Made by a program: the position numbers and the translations under genes. This document shows, piece by piece, positions 44,692 through 54,982 of a stretch of DNA of 64,000 bases. The DNA lies in the NCBI GenBank assembly GCA_963576475.1, contig OY754984.1:16993775-17057774 (forward strand). The letters run 5' to 3'. This DNA is from Molanna angustata (taxonomy: Eukaryota > Arthropoda > Insecta > Trichoptera > Molannidae). The notes beneath the pieces are model-generated. The model was not told where the DNA came from and ran no database searches. It worked only from the letters and a program-made list of their open reading frames with translations. Position 1 is the stretch's first letter. Every line of letters starts with the position of its first letter.

Positions 44692-45226
44692 TTAAAGCAG
44701 CCCATTCACGATCGTGCCATTCGGCGTCGTTCCATATGGACGGGGCTCCATTTGGAGCATTGAGAAATTTTCATCACACTCACGGGCGCGCCATCGAGCC
44801 ATCAAAATTAGTATACGTAAGCGGTCGGTGCTTTCGCATAATAAGTTCTATTTTTTTTTTAATTTTCAAGTAAAAATGAGTTATAATTATGATGATGAGT
44901 TTTATACAACTGCTATTTAGCGGTTTGTTTATATATAAATAGAAAAAAACAAAGAGAAAATATTGTATTTTTGCATTCACGAGAGTATCAAACAGCTCGG
45001 CGCAATGAGATGGCGCAATGTACCGCTGGTTTTCACACTCACGAGCATGCCGTGCCGACAGGATGCGCCGCGCCGTTTTCGCGGTACTACAGAGTTTCGA
45101 TCGTTTGGAATTCCATTTTGGTGTGTCAGGCTAATTGAGCTGTGCGGGATTTGACATTCACGAGCGCATTTTGGAGTGATGGCAAGCCATTTCGAAGGAT
45201 GGCAAGATTGTGAATGGGGGCCTTAA
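44692..45226. mobile_element. TTAA-bounded non-autonomous element (piggyBac-like)
   Basis: TTAA at 44692-44695 and 45223-45226 flanks inverted ends: AGCAGCCCATTCACGATCGT at the left and, reversed, GGCCCCCATTCACAATCTTG at the right, both continuing GCCAT. A TTAA duplication points to the piggyBac superfamily. CATTCACG or CACTCACG motifs recur inside at about 44709, 44776, 44976, 45038 and 45153. It is clearly GC-richer than its surroundings. Short frames inside encode nothing recognisable. Confidence 0.8.
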
Positions 45227-45830
45227 GGTATGATGTCAAGAATTTCCATAACTTTGTCAAAAGACAGTTCAGTGATTTTTAAGTTATCTGCTTACCTCCA
45301 GTAGAATGATAGCGTGATAGTGTATTTGTAATTTTAAATAGTTGGGATAAAAAATCGAATTCACAACATTTATCATGGATTTTTGTATTCAAATAAAATG
45401 ATTCTATTATCGAAGATAACTCTTTAAATGCCTGAGCTGGATTTATACGTATCGTTCGGCCTGATGGTCATAAAGTATTAAAATGACTTTTAAATCAATA
45501 AACCCTCGTCTATTAAGGGAGCCCGTGGATAGTACGTAGCTAGTTTGATTTACTGCAACAGGCCAGTCAGATGTGATAAATTGGTGGTTGGGGATAACGT
45601 ATTTTTGTGATTTATATATAAAAAAACCTGTCACATTCCCACTAATGGTGTCTGAAAAACAGTTTCCAGCAGATAAATGATAATCATTAGCTTAAAGTGA
45701 CTGGTATCGAATGGGTTATATTTTAAGTGAAACATAATAGGTATATTAGAAATAATCATTTGAGGCAGACACTCAACTCTCAAGGACACTGATTATTGTT
45801 TTTAGGAATTTTGAAAATAATATAAACCAT
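45227..45830. other. No gene recognised
   Basis: AT-rich DNA with no supported feature. Confidence 0.4.
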
Positions 45831-46560
45831 TTTTACTCCTCACTAACCCAAGGGGATATAGTGGGGAATTATGATTTCGCAATTTATAAAGGTATTTTTT
45901 TATTGTAGATTATCAACTAGTATTATGCTGAGATTGTATTCTGAAAGTTTCATCACAATGTATCTGTGTGTGTGTGTGATATGTGGTGTGTGCTGTGTAC
46001 GGCATGTTTATTTTACTTAATCGATTAAAGACTAAATTACTCATTCGATTTCTTTAAATTTTGCAAATATGTATATCTACGATTATTTTTTTTTTATTAT
46101 TTAAATTTGTAAATAGTTGAAAATTGCTAATATTGAGAGTCTTCACTGGTCCATATGCTGGTAACTCATTTGTGTTTATACATTGTAGATATGACAGTCT
46201 GTGCTCTAAAATTGAAATAAAATAAATCTAATACCTACTCGCTTAGACCCCATTAGATTTTGAAGGATATCTGAAATGTGCTTAATTTTTTTTAACTGTC
46301 AAATATTTAAAAGTGACCTCAAGCTCCAGAAACATTAAACTATATATTTTTTTTTCAAATTGGTAAAAAGGCATATCACCTTCATAAAATGGCATTGAAG
46401 AGTTATCAAGTTTTAGTAATAAAATATTTAAATAAAAAATAATTTAACAAACTCATTTCATGAAAATGCTGAATATTTTCCATACAAAATTTGAATACTT
46501 TATAGAATGACTTGTTAGTGAGGAGTATAGCGTTGGCCACAACCCACTCGTTTTTAAAGT
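45831..46560 (+). mobile_element. ACTCC-family element, full-length copy
   Basis: Begins TTTTACTCCTCACTAACCCA and has GGGGATATAGTGGGGAATTA, GATTATCAACTAGTATTATG, a GTGTGT tract, TTTACTTAATCGATTA, then GAGGTCACTTTTAAA (reversed in part) and ends TTGTTAGTGAGGAGTATAGC. ACTCCTCACTAAC is thus present at both ends in inverse orientation. Homology with 49.3 and 50.0 kb extends about 40 bp beyond the right inverted repeat (GTTGGCCACAACCCACTCG), so the inverted repeats may be subterminal. Confidence 0.78.
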
Positions 46561-46689
46561 GATTTTTACTCAAATAGCTTCGATTTGTCAATAGACGGGG
46601 TTATAAATTAGTTTCATTTTTATTCGATAGATGGCTATAGTGTTTTCAACTTATTTTCAAACGCTGCTAATTTACCATGCAACATATAT

Positions 46690-46960
46690 TATCATCGAAT
46701 TATATATAAACTGTGAAGCACCGGCTCAGAATAGTGCTTCCACTCTTTTCTATTATCATCGTTTCGGATTTCCCGTAAAAGCCGGGTAATAGAAAATACA
46801 ATAGGCAACAATAACATCTCAAATAGTTCAGCAATGAGGTTTACCATCACACATTCTGAATGTAGTGCCTTTTTAGGTGAGACGAGACTGGTATGTGGGG
46901 ATACACGCATGTTTCGTTTTTCTTTCGTATGTACACCCACACAACTGTCACTGGTTAATA
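46690..46960 (-). repeat. Repeat G copy 2
   Basis: CTGTGAAGCACCGGCTCAGA, CTATTATCATCG, AAAGCCGGGTAATAGAAAAT, CAGCAATGAGGTTTACC, ACATTCTGAATGTAGTGCC. The most complete of the three copies. No coding content. The minus frame 46692-46940 is incidental. Confidence 0.65.
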
Positions 46961-46974
46961 ATTAATTGAAATGA

Positions 46975-47135
46975 TATTTATAGCGCCGTTTTTGTGATAA
47001 CCTCACCTCAAGGGCGTTTTGAATATATTCCAGGTTTTTGTAAGACTCGCGGAAGAAGTGAGTTTTCAGGTGTTTCCTGAATAGTGTTAAGTTGTCGATT
47101 CGCCTCAGTTCAGGTGGTACTTCAAATTATGGGAT
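46975..47135 (-). mobile_element. CR1/L2-like LINE 3' end
   Basis: ATTTATAGCGCCGTTTTTGT, GATAACCTCACCTCAAGGGC, AAGACTCGCGGAAGAAGTGA and CAGTTCAGGTGGTA match the 3' end at 9.77-9.90 kb almost base for base. About 160 bp remain. Confidence 0.82.
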
Positions 47136-47159
47136 GTGCCGTGATAGTATGATTCAAAT

Positions 47160-47295
47160 TTCGCATTGACAATTTGTGTACGTTGCGAAAGCGCTTCAAG
47201 TGATGACGTCATAAACTATTCGATAACTGGTCGAAAGCTCTTTAGGTGCCTAATTTACCGCTTCGTCTCTGTTGAGATATTTTATTTGTAAAAAA
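47160..47295 (-). repeat. Repeat E, diverged
   Basis: GTACGTTGCGAAAGCGCTTC, AGGTGCCTAATTTACC and TTCGTCTCTGTTGAGATATT correspond to the repeat E words GAACGTTGCGCAAGCGCAT, AGGTGCCTTGATTTCC and TTCGTCTCTATTGAGATAAT at 52.3-52.4 kb. Confidence 0.6.
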
Positions 47296-47299
47296 AAAA

Positions 47300-48040
47300 C
47301 AAATTTATTGTATTTTTAATAAGGTGAATCATCCAATAAGTCTAGTCTGGTGATACCTGGGTTTCACATTTTAATATTTAGGTAATTTTGGATAAACTTG
47401 TAAATTATTAAGTTATATAACCAAAGTTAATATTAGGTAAGTGTATGAATGTAATATAAATTAATTATTTGCTTAATAGTCGATATACCTCGTAATAAAG
47501 ATAGTAACGTAATAATATTAATATTAATATAAATAATAATAATAATGAGAAATTCATGAAGTTTACTAAGTATCGGCATCAGTCCCAAATGAACATATGA
47601 ACTGTTCTCCCGAAAGATAATTTCGGAACTGGGACGAGACATTCCGCCTCAGCGGTGATTATTAATAGTGGAAGATCTTAATCTTGAAGCCTCAGGTGAA
47701 CACTAGCACAAGTCTCCTTTTTTGTATCACAAACTTTGAAAGCAACATATTATACTCTTCTTCTTCTAACGGCTATTTATTTATATATTTATATTAGTGA
47801 TCACGCAGATGTCAAATTAGGTCCAAAATTTCTTTCAAAATTTAAGTCATTTGACCTAATCTATGATAAAAAAAACTTCATGAATTCATCAAGAGGTACA
47901 AAATTTTGTTTTCACATATTGCAAACTGTAGTTGTTTATTTAATTACCAATTATATTGATTTACAGTAGTTTGTGTATTTTTCTTTAACATGAAATGTAT
48001 TTGAATTTATAGCCACTGCGTTTGATAATTCATTTTTGAT
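47300..48040. other. No gene recognised
   Basis: AT-rich DNA. TAATATTAATATTAATATAA near 47513 is simple sequence. Confidence 0.4.
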
Positions 48041-48044
48041 TCCC

Positions 48045-48180
48045 CCCCAGGTTTTTCCAACACCGGTATGGTAGTTGGTGTCCGGTTGATAGAGACTCGC
48101 TTGGTTTTCAACATTCGTTCTGCCCAACCCGTTCTCGCCAAAGTTTGATTCTTATTTCATCTAGTGGTGCGCATTTTTTG
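48045..48180 (-). mobile_element. LINE fragment like that at 18.1 kb
   Basis: GGTAGTTGGTGTCCGGTTGA and GCCCAACCCGTTCTCGCCAA resemble GGTAGTTGGTGTCCCGGTCA and the GTGCTTGCCAAAG segment at 18.06-18.13 kb. Short and frameless. Confidence 0.5.
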
Positions 48181-48299
48181 GTTTTCGATAGGAAACTACG
48201 TCTCGAATATTGAAGAGTTCTTTTACACTTTTATAACAACATTAATAAGTTTAAGATGGCATAGCGGAAAAAATCATTTTGAAACAAATTATAAAATTA

Positions 48300-48485
48300 T
48301 AATAAATAGAACAGTGGACATAGAGGTGAATCCTAGAAAACCATTTACCATTTGGATTTCCACAATAATCAGAGATATCAAGGAGGCGAGGCTTCGTTCC
48401 GAGGATGCGGAGAACAGAAGGACCCGTAGAATGATTATGAGAGCCAACCCCGACTGGGACAAAGGCTAGAAGAAGAAATGACAAA
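48300..48485 (+). mobile_element. RTE-like LINE 3' end
   Basis: Reads ISTIIRDIKEARLRSEDAEN, then RRTRRMIMRANPDWDKG and a stop, followed by AGAAGAAATGAC. The DI..A.L..EDA.NR..WR....ADP pattern is a common RTE-type C-terminus. Confidence 0.65.
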
Positions 48486-49019
48486 TCTGTATAAAAAAAT
48501 AATCACAATATTTTCTTCGACATACACACTTTTGCATCTGGATTCGAGATATGTCTTCAGACTAGAGAGTGTTTATATTACTTATCCTGTGCCCATAATT
48601 ATTCCTTATCTACGGGGCTGAAAATATCCTTGGTCCCGGCTCCTTTGTTATTGCGATCGACTGATATTGAACAAGGATGTCAAAATGAACATTTCATTAC
48701 CATTATAATCTTTGGCAGATTATTACACAAAACACGACATCCATTAATAATAATCGTCGCTGTTGGTGGCCAATAGAGGTGCTATTGTAACCAATTGTCC
48801 ATAAAACCTCCAGAAAAATAAGAGGCAGGACACTACGCGACACACAAAGAAGCACTACGATCCGAGAAATGTGTGATACGTATCGATTTGCCTCTTTTAT
48901 CTTGTGTTTAGGTACATACCTAAAAAAATAAACTAAAGTAAAGAAACTTAAGTTGACACGAAACTCAAATAATTAATTTAAGTAATTAAAAAACGAGAAA
49001 AATTTAAGTAATTAAAGTT
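48486..49019. other. No gene recognised
   Basis: AT-rich DNA; a short repeat TTAAGTAATTAAA occurs twice near 48975 and 49005. Confidence 0.4.
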
Positions 49020-49235
49020 GACACGAAGACGATTCTGAAGAGATCATGTGGGGAGAGCGGGTTCGGATCGAGTGGTGAGGATGGCAGCGGATGGGGAGAT
49101 AACAAATGGCAGACCCCCTGGAAGACCACCCAAACGATGGAAGGATAGCTGGACGTCCACTTCACAAGAGCAGGCTCCGAGAATAACAGGACACAGTCCT
49201 AACTAAAGCAGAAGAAGAAGAAGAATTTAAAAAAA
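49020..49235 (+). mobile_element. RTE-like LINE 3' end (GAA-tailed)
   Basis: RRFWRDHVGRAGSDRVVRMA, then NGRPPGRPPKRWKDSWTSTS and QEQAPRITGHSPN before a stop. Tail GCAGAAGAAGAAGAAGAAT. A sister of 22.9 kb, with fewer changes from the apparent consensus. Confidence 0.8.
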
Positions 49236-49284
49236 TGTGGACACAGTTTCCAAAGAGTCCTTTACGTTGAAATGTTGAATAATA

Positions 49285-49845
49285 TGAGTGCGTTGTGGCC
49301 AACACTAAACTCCTCACTAACAAGTCATCCTATAAAGTATCCAAATTTCGTATAGAAAATATTCATCATTTTCATGAAATGAGTTTGTTAAATTATTTTT
49401 TATTAAAATATTTTGTTATGAAAACTTGAAAACACTTCAGTGCCATTTTATGAAAGTGATGTGTCTTTTTACCATTTTGAAATTTTAAATTTTCTGCGCT
49501 TGGGGTCACTTTTAAATATTTGACAGTTAAAAAAATCGAGAAGCACTATTCAAATATCCTTCAAAATCTTATGAGATCTAAGCGAGTATAGATATATGTA
49601 CATATTTGCAAAATTTGAAAAGAATCGAATGAGTACTTTAGTCTATAAGTGATAAAGTAAAATGAACACTCTGTACATAGCACACACACACATGTACCTA
49701 CATTGTGATGAAAGTTTCAGAATACAACCTCAGCATGATACTAGTTGATAATCTGCAATAAAAAAATAGCGTTAAAAACTGCGAAATCATTACTCCCAAC
49801 TATATCCCCTTGGGTCAGTGAGGAATAAAAATATTTCATGTCAGT
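49285..49845 (-). mobile_element. ACTCC-family element, reverse orientation
   Basis: GTTGTGGCCAACACTAAACT, CCTCACTAACAAGTC at the left and CCCCTTGGGTCAGTGAGGAA, TAAAAATA at the right. The interior matches 45.8-46.5 kb reversed, including AATGCCATTTTATG-type and GATAAAGTAAAATGAAC words. It lacks about 180 bp of the other copy. Confidence 0.78.
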
Positions 49846-50039
49846 CCATATATTGTTTACATTTATAGTCAATGTGAAAACTTAATATCGAACGCAGATG
49901 TTTTATACAGCAAACAAATACAAATACAGAAAATAAATTTGGTATGAAATACAGACTTGTTCAATTTTATAAATAAATTCTGAATGTTTCAGAACTCTAA
50001 CTGGTCAAATGGTAAGTTAAAATTAATAGCGAAATTCCA

Positions 50040-50790
50040 GTACGGACAGACGGGTGAACTTAAACATCTCAAAAGATCTTAAAAACGAGTGGGCTATGGC
50101 CTACTTTGTACTCCCAAGTCACAAAATATGAAAGTATACAAAGTAATTTTGTATGGAAAATTTTCAACATGAAATGAGTTTGCTAAATTAGTTTGATTTA
50201 AATATTTTATTACGAAAATTTGATAGGTTTTCAATGCCATTATATTATGAAAGTGATGTGCCACTTTAGCAATTAGATCAAATTTTAAGTTTCCCGAGCT
50301 TGGGGGTCACTTTGAAATATTTTACAGTTAGAAAATTGATAAGCACTGATCAGATATCCTTCAAAATCAAATGTGGTCTAAGCGAGTATTAGATACTTAA
50401 TTTTTTAAGAATTGAATGCGTACTGTAGTCTATAATCGATAAAGTAGAATAAACTTGCCGTACGTAGCACATAGTACACAGCACACACACTAATACATTA
50501 TGATAAAACTTTCAGAATACAATCTCAGCATGATACTAATTGATAAAAATAGTAATAATGAAAATTTCCTTGAACCCTGCGCAAGTGGCGAGTTTATTGC
50601 CGTATGGCAATTTTTATTTCTCCTCTGCTGGGAATCGAACCCAAGACGTCCGCACAGAAACCGAACGGCTTACCAACTGTCACGGCGGTCGGCTATCTGC
50701 AATAAGAAAATAACCTTAAAATTTGCGAATTCGTTGCGAACTCCCCAATATATCCCCTTGGGGTGCTGAGGAGTTATTAGTTAGGCTGTT
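50040..50790 (-). mobile_element. ACTCC-family element carrying a SINE
   Basis: AAAAACGAGTGGGCTATGGC at the left, TTCAATGCCATTATATTATG, GAGCTTGGGGGTCACTTTGA, GATAAAGTAGAATAAAC, and at the right CCCCAATATATCCCCTTGGG with GTGCTGAGGAGTTATTA. Its ends are more diverged than in the two preceding copies. A SINE lies at about 50565-50697, where the sister copy at 49.75 kb reads TTGATAATCTGCAATAA without a break. Confidence 0.75.
50565..50697 (-). mobile_element. tRNA-derived SINE, family 3
   Basis: The minus strand begins AGCCGACCGCCGTGACAGTT, has the B box GGGTTCGATTCCC, then AGAAATAAAAATTGCCATAC, GGCAATAAACTCGCCAC. The tail part (TTGCC....GGCAA followed by TAAACTCGCC) is the same hairpin plus adjacent word that ends the CR1/Zenon-like LINEs, best matched at 24.38 kb. 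It is nested in the ACTCC element. Confidence 0.8.
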
Positions 50791-50799
50791 ATTATACTG

Positions 50800-51180
50800 T
50801 TGATAAAAATGATTCTGCAAATGCATCCTTAAAAGATCTGAAAATACAAAACGGAGTAATTTAATTATATTATAGGTAATTAGATTTAATTTTTTGATCG
50901 AAAGTTCCTGATGGAATTCCATTAAATTTTTCTTAAATTTTTTAATAAACATTAAAAATAAATAAAAAATTTATAACTGTTTATTAAAACTACAACCGGT
51001 TTCATGCTAAGCACATTTTCAAGTAGTCAACTACTTGAAATGTGCTTAGCACTTGAAAATGTGCTTAGCTCAATTACTTGTAAATGTGTTAAGCACGAAA
51101 CCGGTTGTAGATTATGATCTTAATAAACAGTGGACTTAAGTTAAAAACGTTTTTAATTTTTAATGTTTATTAAAAATTTT
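50800..51180 (-). mobile_element. Penelope-like leader with inverted repeat, reverse
   Basis: Inverted repeat: left arm about 50935-51030, right arm about 51030-51172, both containing the CCGGTTGTAG block and the TTTTTAATGTTTATTAAAAA block. The left arm continues on the minus strand to an ATG at 50922 that opens MEFHQELSIKKLNLITYN. The right arm stops matching just before the corresponding ATG. The coding similarity ends by about 50830, next to the ACTCC element. Confidence 0.75.
50988..51028 (-). ncRNA. Hammerhead-ribozyme-like motif C
   Basis: In minus-strand reading: stem I GACTAC (51028-51023) pairs with GTAGTT (50993-50988). Core TTGAAAA (51022-51016), extra T, stem II GTGC-TTA-GCAT, GAAA (51003-51000), CCGGT, T50994. 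Predicted cleavage follows 50994. Stem III is the palindrome ACCGGT. Core positions 3 and 8 are T and A. Opposite-facing partial copies at 51030-51110 are weaker: one has TTGTAAA in the core. Confidence 0.6.
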
Positions 51181-51645
51181 AAGACATATTATTATAGGGA
51201 TTGATATTTGTTTAATAAACCTAAAACTGATATCATCTATGAATGATACTCGCTTGGTTTTTCAAAAAGATTCTTACAAACCCGACTCCACTTTTTGGTG
51301 GAAAGAAGATCCTCGCTTCTCTGCTATATTAAAACAGGTGAATTCTTCAAAAGTACTTCTGGAGTACCTACCCCGTATGGATGGGGATTAAAGGTATGCC
51401 TGAGATGTTCTTAAGGTGCTTAAACCAACTAAGTGGGTATAAAAAACCTTGCGTAAAAGTTATACGACAAAAAAAAACGTTTTATACTTTAAACGCGCGG
51501 GAAAATATATTCGCAAGATAAAAAAAAAAAATTTAAAGAATTTTATAAAAAGAGTCTGCTTTAGTGACTGTAATCAAATAAAAAAAACATAATATATAAA
51601 CAAATCACTTTGACCAGTATTGTCTGATCCAAGCATTTAAAAGGA
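51181..51645. other. No gene recognised
   Basis: AT-rich DNA with AAAAAAAAA runs; nothing supported. Confidence 0.4.
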
Positions 51646-51865
51646 AGGCAAAATTGCCGTACATTATGCAAATATTGTAGTACCTACTTTGACGTATGCC
51701 AGTGAAACTTGGACGCGGCAAGAGGCGCAAGAAAGCACAGAATAAATGCAGTTGTCATGAGATCGCAAGTGAAGACGGATTTGTAATAGAACGATGTATG
51801 ACAAGGTACGAAACAAAGACACATGGAAAGAATGTAAGATGAAGAAAGATAAAATAATTAATGGA
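51646..51865 (+). mobile_element. RTE-like LINE fragment
   Basis: Reads [20 protein letters not shown], then RTMYDKVRNKD, corresponding to YASETWTWQ and RTIYNRIRYVDKN at 6.05-6.15 kb. It has stops and lacks the 3' tail. Confidence 0.65.
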
Positions 51866-51892
51866 ATGTAATAAATAAATAGCCTTAAAAAA

Positions 51893-51996
51893 TACGAATT
51901 AAATTATTAATTAATATTTAATTAATAATTAATTATTAAATTATTAATTAATTTGTAATTAATAATTAATTATTAAATTATTAATTAATTTTTAAT
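51893..51996. repeat. AT-rich palindromic repeat
   Basis: Built from TTAATTAAT and ATTAATTATTAAATTATTAA words that read nearly the same on both strands. Two larger copies of AATTAATAATTAATTATTAA lie at 51915 and 51957. It directly precedes an ACTCC-family terminus. Confidence 0.8.
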
Positions 51997-52034
51997 TCAT
52001 AACGTCCCACTATATCCCCTTGTGTTAATGAGGA
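51997..52034. mobile_element. ACTCC-family terminus
   Basis: ATAACGTCCCACTATATCCC followed by CTTGTGTTAATGAGGAGTAA matches the TTACTCCTCACTAACCCAAG end, reversed. The rest of the element is replaced by the palindromic repeat. Confidence 0.6.
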
Positions 52035-52199
52035 GTAAAAAAGATGTAATGGATTATACCTACATATATTATAGGTACCGTTTTAGGATGTTTGTATGTG
52101 AATGAACAATATTTTTTTTTTTTTTATTTTATTAAGTTTACAATAACATATACAAAATATAAAACAAACAAACTATATAGAAAAGATTCACAGTAAGAC

Positions 52200-52500
52200 A
52201 AAACATATTTACCCTTTACTATGCGCTTGCGCAACGTTCACCAATTATGCCTTTTTAATGAGATAAAAAGGCATAATTGGTGAACGTTGCGCAAGCGCAT
52301 AAAGTGATCATGTAAACCAGCCGATGACAGGTCGTAAGCCCTGTAGGTGCCTTGATTTCCCGGTTCTCCTACAGTAAATATTCCAACTTCGTCTCTATTG
52401 AGATAATTAAAAATCTGTTAAAAAATATCTTTGACTCCCGACAGGGGAAAAAATCCAATGTTTGCGCATATGCAATAATAAATATATTCGAACAATATTT
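52200..52500 (-). repeat. Repeat E copy with 38-bp perfect palindrome
   Basis: The right part, reversed, reads GCATATGCGCAAACATTGGA, TGTCGGGAGTCAAAGATATT, GTTTTAACAGATT-like, ATCTCAATAGAGACGAAGTT, GGGAAATCAAGGCACCTACA, GGTTTACATGATCACTTTAT, as at 60.6 and 61.1 kb. At the left it folds back: 52220-52257 and 52264-52301 are perfect 38-base inverse complements around ATGAGA. Confidence 0.8.
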
Positions 52501-53540
52501 CATTTTGTCAATTAAAAAAATGTTTCAGTTGTCATTTTACGCGTCTTTTGCAGAAATAAAACTATTCCACATGACTTTTTGGTCATATTATGACTACAAC
52601 ATCAACTGTCAGAAAGCAACCGTAGCTTGCTGTTTTTCCACATAATATGAAAGTCAACCTTCGAAATTAAAAACAAAAAAAGATGGAGACACATTTTAAT
52701 TACTTTTATATCACTAAAGATTCACTTCACGTTCCCAAGTTTATATATTTGTTTTTTCCTTGCTATGCTTAGCTTTGTTTTTAACCAAAAGCCCCTTTAT
52801 CTCTGACTTTTTCTCATAATTTTTTCCTCGGTGCTTTCGATTAAAAGGTATAGGTACTCCTTGAATTCTAATCCTAATTGGATTGTACTTATACTAAGAG
52901 AATAACTCCTGATATCGGCTTTTGTGCACGTAAAGCCATTAACTTAGCTTGACTTGAGTACATTCTACGTCACACCCGTTGTACCTTTGTTTATATTTAG
53001 CTATTTTCTACGACTTAAATTATTCAAAGTACAAAGCTTTATTACGTCCATAATTCAAGACGATACCTAGCTATTCTTGATACTGCAACGTCCATTACTA
53101 TCAGTTTTTGTAACATATCAACATACATGAATGGAAAGGAATGGCTGAATATACGATGGTGATGGTGTTGCTGAGTTGGTACGTGAGTCAAATGCAATAG
53201 ATTTTTTTTACTTTTTTTCAATAGACGCGAAGTTGGAATTTTTTTTATTTATTCACTTGTATAAAATAGCTCTTTTACTTGAATAAATCTGTTTTTGTGG
53301 TGTATTAGAATACGTGGTATTGCCCCCTTCCCCGATAAAGACTATAAATACGGTAGAGACGCCATTTGCGACTTCTTATCGCTTCCGCGCGCTATGCAGA
53401 TTTTAGTTATGTTGAAAATGTTGATATTTTCAAGAATATATTGGACTTTTTTTGGACACAGTAAAATAGTTACATCCAAATAATAAAATTCGACAGTGGA
53501 TATAGGCACATCAGTCTTGGCTGCCTGCCTATAAATAAAT
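52501..53540. other. No gene recognised
   Basis: AT-rich DNA. A TATAAATA word at 53343 precedes a GC-richer patch; the 62-aa frame 53295-53483 shows no domain. Confidence 0.4.
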
Positions 53541-53543
53541 AAT

Positions 53544-54566
53544 CCAACTGTCGATTTGTTCAGGAGAACTTTGTTCTCTTAACATATCGACAATGTATCA
53601 AGCCAGAATACGCGAGAATTGTATGGAGAGGTCTACTTTTTTCACGGCTTTTCCAACTTTGAAGTCAAAAAACACCAACTTAGAGGCTTCGCAGCATATA
53701 TGTTCCATACACGGATTTACTCAGAATTCGGAGTAGAACATTTCGTGTGTCTGTGTGTCTGTGTGTGTGTCTGTGTGTGTGTGTGTCTGTGTGTCCCCCC
53801 CCCCCTTATAACTTTTGATCCGCTCAATTTACAGAGCCTAAAATTTCAGAATATATAAACAGTTACAGGCCTACAAAACTTTTATACTCGGAATTTTGAA
53901 TTTTTGTTTCAGTCAGGGGTTATCAACTTTTGAATTTTTATTTTATTTTTCCCTATATCTCAGAAAACATAAAAGCTAGAATGCTGAAAATTGGTATAAA
54001 CATAGACAAATACAAAATCTCAAATTAGTTTTTTCAAAAAAATTCCAGGGTTTCTCAAACATTTTTTATTAAGAAAAGTATTTTTTTTATGATAAATTTA
54101 TGAGTTTAACTGCCTATATTTCCATTTTTTTTAAAATATCGAAAAAAGCTGAAACACCCCAACTAGATAATTTAATTTTATATGAAAAATATTAACATTG
54201 TAGCAGTACATCTCAAATTTTTTTTAACAATTTTTATAAAAATTGAATTTAGTGACGACATCGCTTCATACAATTTGTATGGTAGTCACCTATACACAAT
54301 ATCAAAGAAGACTTAATAGTTTGATACTTCATCTCTAAACTTACAATATACATATACCATCATGCTGTTTTCATATTCCGGGTAGGAAAAAAAGACTGAC
54401 CTCCATACTATCCTATCTTGACTACCTAGGTACATGTGTTGTATAGAAAACTAAATATCATAAAATAATAAATAATTTGTATTTATGGGTTTGGTACTTA
54501 TTCTTCAACTATACATACTATCGCTGTCGACAGTTGGATCCCATGTGTTACATGCAACTAGTAACA
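53544..54566 (+). repeat. Repeat R copy 3, uninterrupted
   Basis: CCAACTGTCGATTTGTTCAG at the left, ACACCAACTTAGAGGCTTCG, a GTGTGTCT tract and a C-run (53796-53806), TTTCAGTCAGGGGTTATCAA, AATTGGTATAAACATAGA, AACTAGATAATTTAATTT, TAGTGACGACATCGC, and at the right TCGACAGTTGGATCCCATGT. It provides the empty site for the LINE nested in copy 2. Confidence 0.78.
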
Positions 54567-54982
54567 ATAATAATCATCTTATCTTACTGTATTTTGTGTC
54601 TCGGTTTAATTACCCTTATATTAATTTTATACCTTTAAAAAAAGGGTTAAATCACCTAGTTGTTGTGTTCCTATTTGAGAATCAAGATCAAATTATGAAA
54701 CATTGAAATAAATGTACACAGGTAGTTGAGATTTGATAAGATGAAGATAACACTGTAAGTATATTATTTATTGCGTCATCTAGCGTAGAACGTGACTAGG
54801 AAAAGGAGACCCTATAGTCTGTAAAACCATAAAGATATATTATCAGGTAACATTAAGATTACAATTACGACAATTTCATTGTTGATTTATTTAGACAAGA
54901 TTAATAATTAAATTACTAGGTATGATACAGTTGTTATAATAAACAATATTTATTATTAAAATACAGAAATTATAGCTCACAA
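54567..54982. other. No gene recognised
   Basis: AT-rich DNA; nothing supported. Confidence 0.4.

Noticed and set aside
53295..53483. TATAAATA-like promoter with a 62-aa ORF
   Set aside because: TATA words are expected by chance in such AT-rich DNA, and the ORF has no domain or conserved context.
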